A DNA stretch of 6,270 nt, from positions 1 to 6,270 of the forward strand of contig JAEWUR010000586.1 in assembly GCA_023397045.1 (NCBI GenBank). Direction: 5' to 3'. Both the position numbers and the translations under genes were made by a program. Below the pieces are notes generated by a model. It was not told the origin of the DNA. It ran no database searches and worked only from the letters and a program-made list of their open reading frames with translations. This stretch comes from Planctomycetota bacterium. Its GTDB lineage: Bacteria > Planctomycetota > Planctomycetia > Pirellulales > Thermoguttaceae. Positions 5,391 to 6,270 of this stretch are shown here, piece by piece (positions within the stretch are counted from its first letter, which is position 1; every line of letters begins with the position of its first letter).

Positions 5391-5432
5391 GCATAACAAT
5401 CGGCACCGAGTTATGCTGAAGCATAACCTACA
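5375..5432. repeat. 23-base perfect inverted repeat with palindromic arms (REP-like)
   Basis: Arms at 5375-5397 and 5410-5432 are perfect reverse complements over 23 bases around a 12-base loop. Each arm also contains its own palindrome, GTTATGC and GCATAAC around a four-base loop (TTCA on the left, TGAA on the right). The DNA or RNA can therefore fold either as one long hairpin or as two small ones. It ends 24 bases before the fabG ribosome binding site and has no following T-tract, so it is more like a REP or MITE-like element or mRNA-processing hairpin than a standard terminator. Confidence 0.85.
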
Positions 5433-5455
5433 TCTTGTGGAACAACGACAACGAC

Positions 5456-5460
5456 AAGGA
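5456..5460 (+). promoter_or_regulatory. ribosome binding site fixing the fabG start
   Basis: AAGGA lies seven bases before GTG at 5468. The frame is also open from TTG at 5435, but that codon has no Shine-Dalgarno site, sits three bases after the large inverted repeat, and would add an Asn/Asp-rich tail not expected in the family. Confidence 0.65.
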
Positions 5461-5467
5461 TGCTATC

Positions 5468-6226
5468 GTGACCAGCCGAATTTCGACCGATCTTAGCGGA
5501 AAGACTGCTCTGGTGACCGGCGCTGCCCGAGGTTTGGGCCGGTGCATTGCTCAAACGTTGGCGGCGGCCGGGTCCAAGGTGGCCTGTATCGACGTCAACA
5601 CCGAAACGTTGGCCGACACGGTCGGCGCGATTCGAGCGGCGGGCGGCGTGGCCGAACCGATCGCGTGCGATGTCACACAGAGCGAGCGCGTGGGCGAGGC
5701 GGTCGACGAGGTCGTCAAGCTCTGGGGCAAGCTAGACATTCTCGTGAACAACGCCGGGATTACGCGAGACAACGTCCTGGTTCGCATGAAGGATGACCAA
5801 TGGGACTCGGTCATCAACATCAACCTGCGCGGCACGTTCCTGTTTACGCGCGCCGCCGCGCGGCCGATGATGAAGGCCCGGAGCGGACGCATCATCAACA
5901 TCGCCAGCGTATCCGGTCTGATGGGCAATCCGGGGCAAGTGAACTATTCCGCTTCGAAGGCCGGCGTGATCGGTCTGACTCGGACCGTTTCCCGCGAGTT
6001 GGCCAGCCGAAACATCACGGTCAACGCCGTGGCGCCGGGATTCATCGCGACGGACATGACGGCCAAGTTGGGCGAGGAAGTGATCGAGCAGATTAAGAAG
6101 GAAGTCCCCCTCGGCAGGATGGGCGAACCGCAAGACGTGGCCGACGCCGTTCTGTTTCTGGCCAGCGACGCTTCGTCGTTCGTGACCGGGCTCGTGCTGA
6201 CCGTCGACGGAGGGTTGACGGTATAA
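5468..6226 (+). CDS. fabG: 3-oxoacyl-ACP reductase
   Basis: A 252-residue NADPH-dependent short-chain dehydrogenase that reduces 3-oxoacyl-ACP to 3-hydroxyacyl-ACP, the first reduction in each fatty-acid elongation cycle. TGAARGLG (17-24) is the TGxxxGxG cofactor loop, CDVT (67-70) is the adenine-pocket Asp, and NNAG (94-97) supports the central sheet. The catalytic set is Asn119 in ININL, Ser147 in NIASVSG, Tyr160 and Lys164 in YSASK. VAPGFIATDM (188-197) and the closing VDGGLTV match FabG rather than a generic dehydrogenase. Length is close to the usual FabG size of roughly 245 residues. The GTG start is set by AAGGA seven bases upstream. It lies in the rpmF-fabD operon but is separated from fabD by a 209-base mosaic of repeats. 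The position next to fabD supports FabG; other reductases of the same superfamily are less likely. Confidence 0.93.
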   Translation: MTSRISTDLSGKTALVTGAARGLGRCIAQTLAAAGSKVACIDVNTETLADTVGAIRAAGGVAEPIACDVTQSERVGEAVDEVVKLWGKLDILVNNAGITRDNVLVRMKDDQWDSVININLRGTFLFTRAAARPMMKARSGRIINIASVSGLMGNPGQVNYSASKAGVIGLTRTVSRELASRNITVNAVAPGFIATDMTAKLGEEVIEQIKKEVPLGRMGEPQDVADAVLFLASDASSFVTGLVLTVDGGLTV

Positions 6227-6270
6227 AAGAGGGCTTGGAGAAACCGACTTGGGACGGAACGGGGCATTGG
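6227..6270. other. non-coding tail after fabG
   Basis: The last 44 bases follow the TAA stop and contain no recognisable gene start or terminator hairpin. In many bacteria acpP follows fabG, so this may be the acpP leader, but nothing in the window shows it. Confidence 0.4.

Noticed and set aside
5353..5432. CRISPR array
   Set aside because: The repeats are palindromic and tandem without unique spacers of regular length.
5435..5467. TTG start for fabG at 5435
   Set aside because: No ribosome binding site and directly abuts the palindromic repeat; the GTG at 5468 has AAGGA at proper spacing.

Overview
The window looks like a chromosomal segment of a moderately GC-rich, Gram-negative-type bacterium. 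My best guess is a planctomycete of the Pirellula type. The reasons are the compact rpmF-fabD-fabG order without plsX or fabH between them, a FabD nucleophile motif reading GLSLGEY, weak or absent Shine-Dalgarno sites before some genes, and intergenic spaces filled with short repetitive elements. This is inference from sequence style, not a proven assignment.

Left part (1-3853): three genes for surface or protein glycosylation. A GT4-type (GT-B fold) glycosyltransferase (292-1359) is followed on the same strand by a protein combining an N-terminal coiled coil with a GT29 (sialyltransferase-family) catalytic domain (1460-2338). That gene has its own good promoter and Shine-Dalgarno site. Facing it on the minus strand is a 487-residue protein (3853-2390) with a family-2-like glycosyltransferase domain and a C-terminal coiled coil. 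The GT29-like protein and the minus-strand protein share a small module: a coiled coil ending in a [S/C]RTW motif and a basic/hydrophobic helix. It sits at the N-terminus in one and at the C-terminus in the other. The minus-strand gene is bracketed by two inverted copies of a GTAGGGTGG-type intergenic repeat.

Middle (3854-4173): a 320-base non-coding divergent region. It holds one of these repeats, a short GC palindrome and a near-consensus sigma-70 promoter (TTGACA-N17-TAGGAT) for the operon on the right.

Right part (4174-6226): a housekeeping operon of ribosomal protein L32 (rpmF, 59 aa), malonyl-CoA:ACP transacylase (fabD, with a TTG start overlapping the rpmF stop) and 3-oxoacyl-ACP reductase (fabG, GTG start). 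FabD charges ACP with malonate and FabG performs the first reduction in each elongation cycle. acpP may follow beyond the right edge. The fabD-fabG gap (about 210 bases) is a mosaic of three different repeats: a G-rich 21-base tandem repeat able to form a G-quadruplex, a copy of a TTAGGGTGAGGGCC-type element, and a 23-base perfect inverted repeat whose arms are themselves palindromic.

The most unusual content is the GT29-type domain in a bacterial setting, the shared coiled-coil/RTW module, and the repeat mosaic inside an essential operon. I see no CRISPR array, tRNA, rRNA or transposase.
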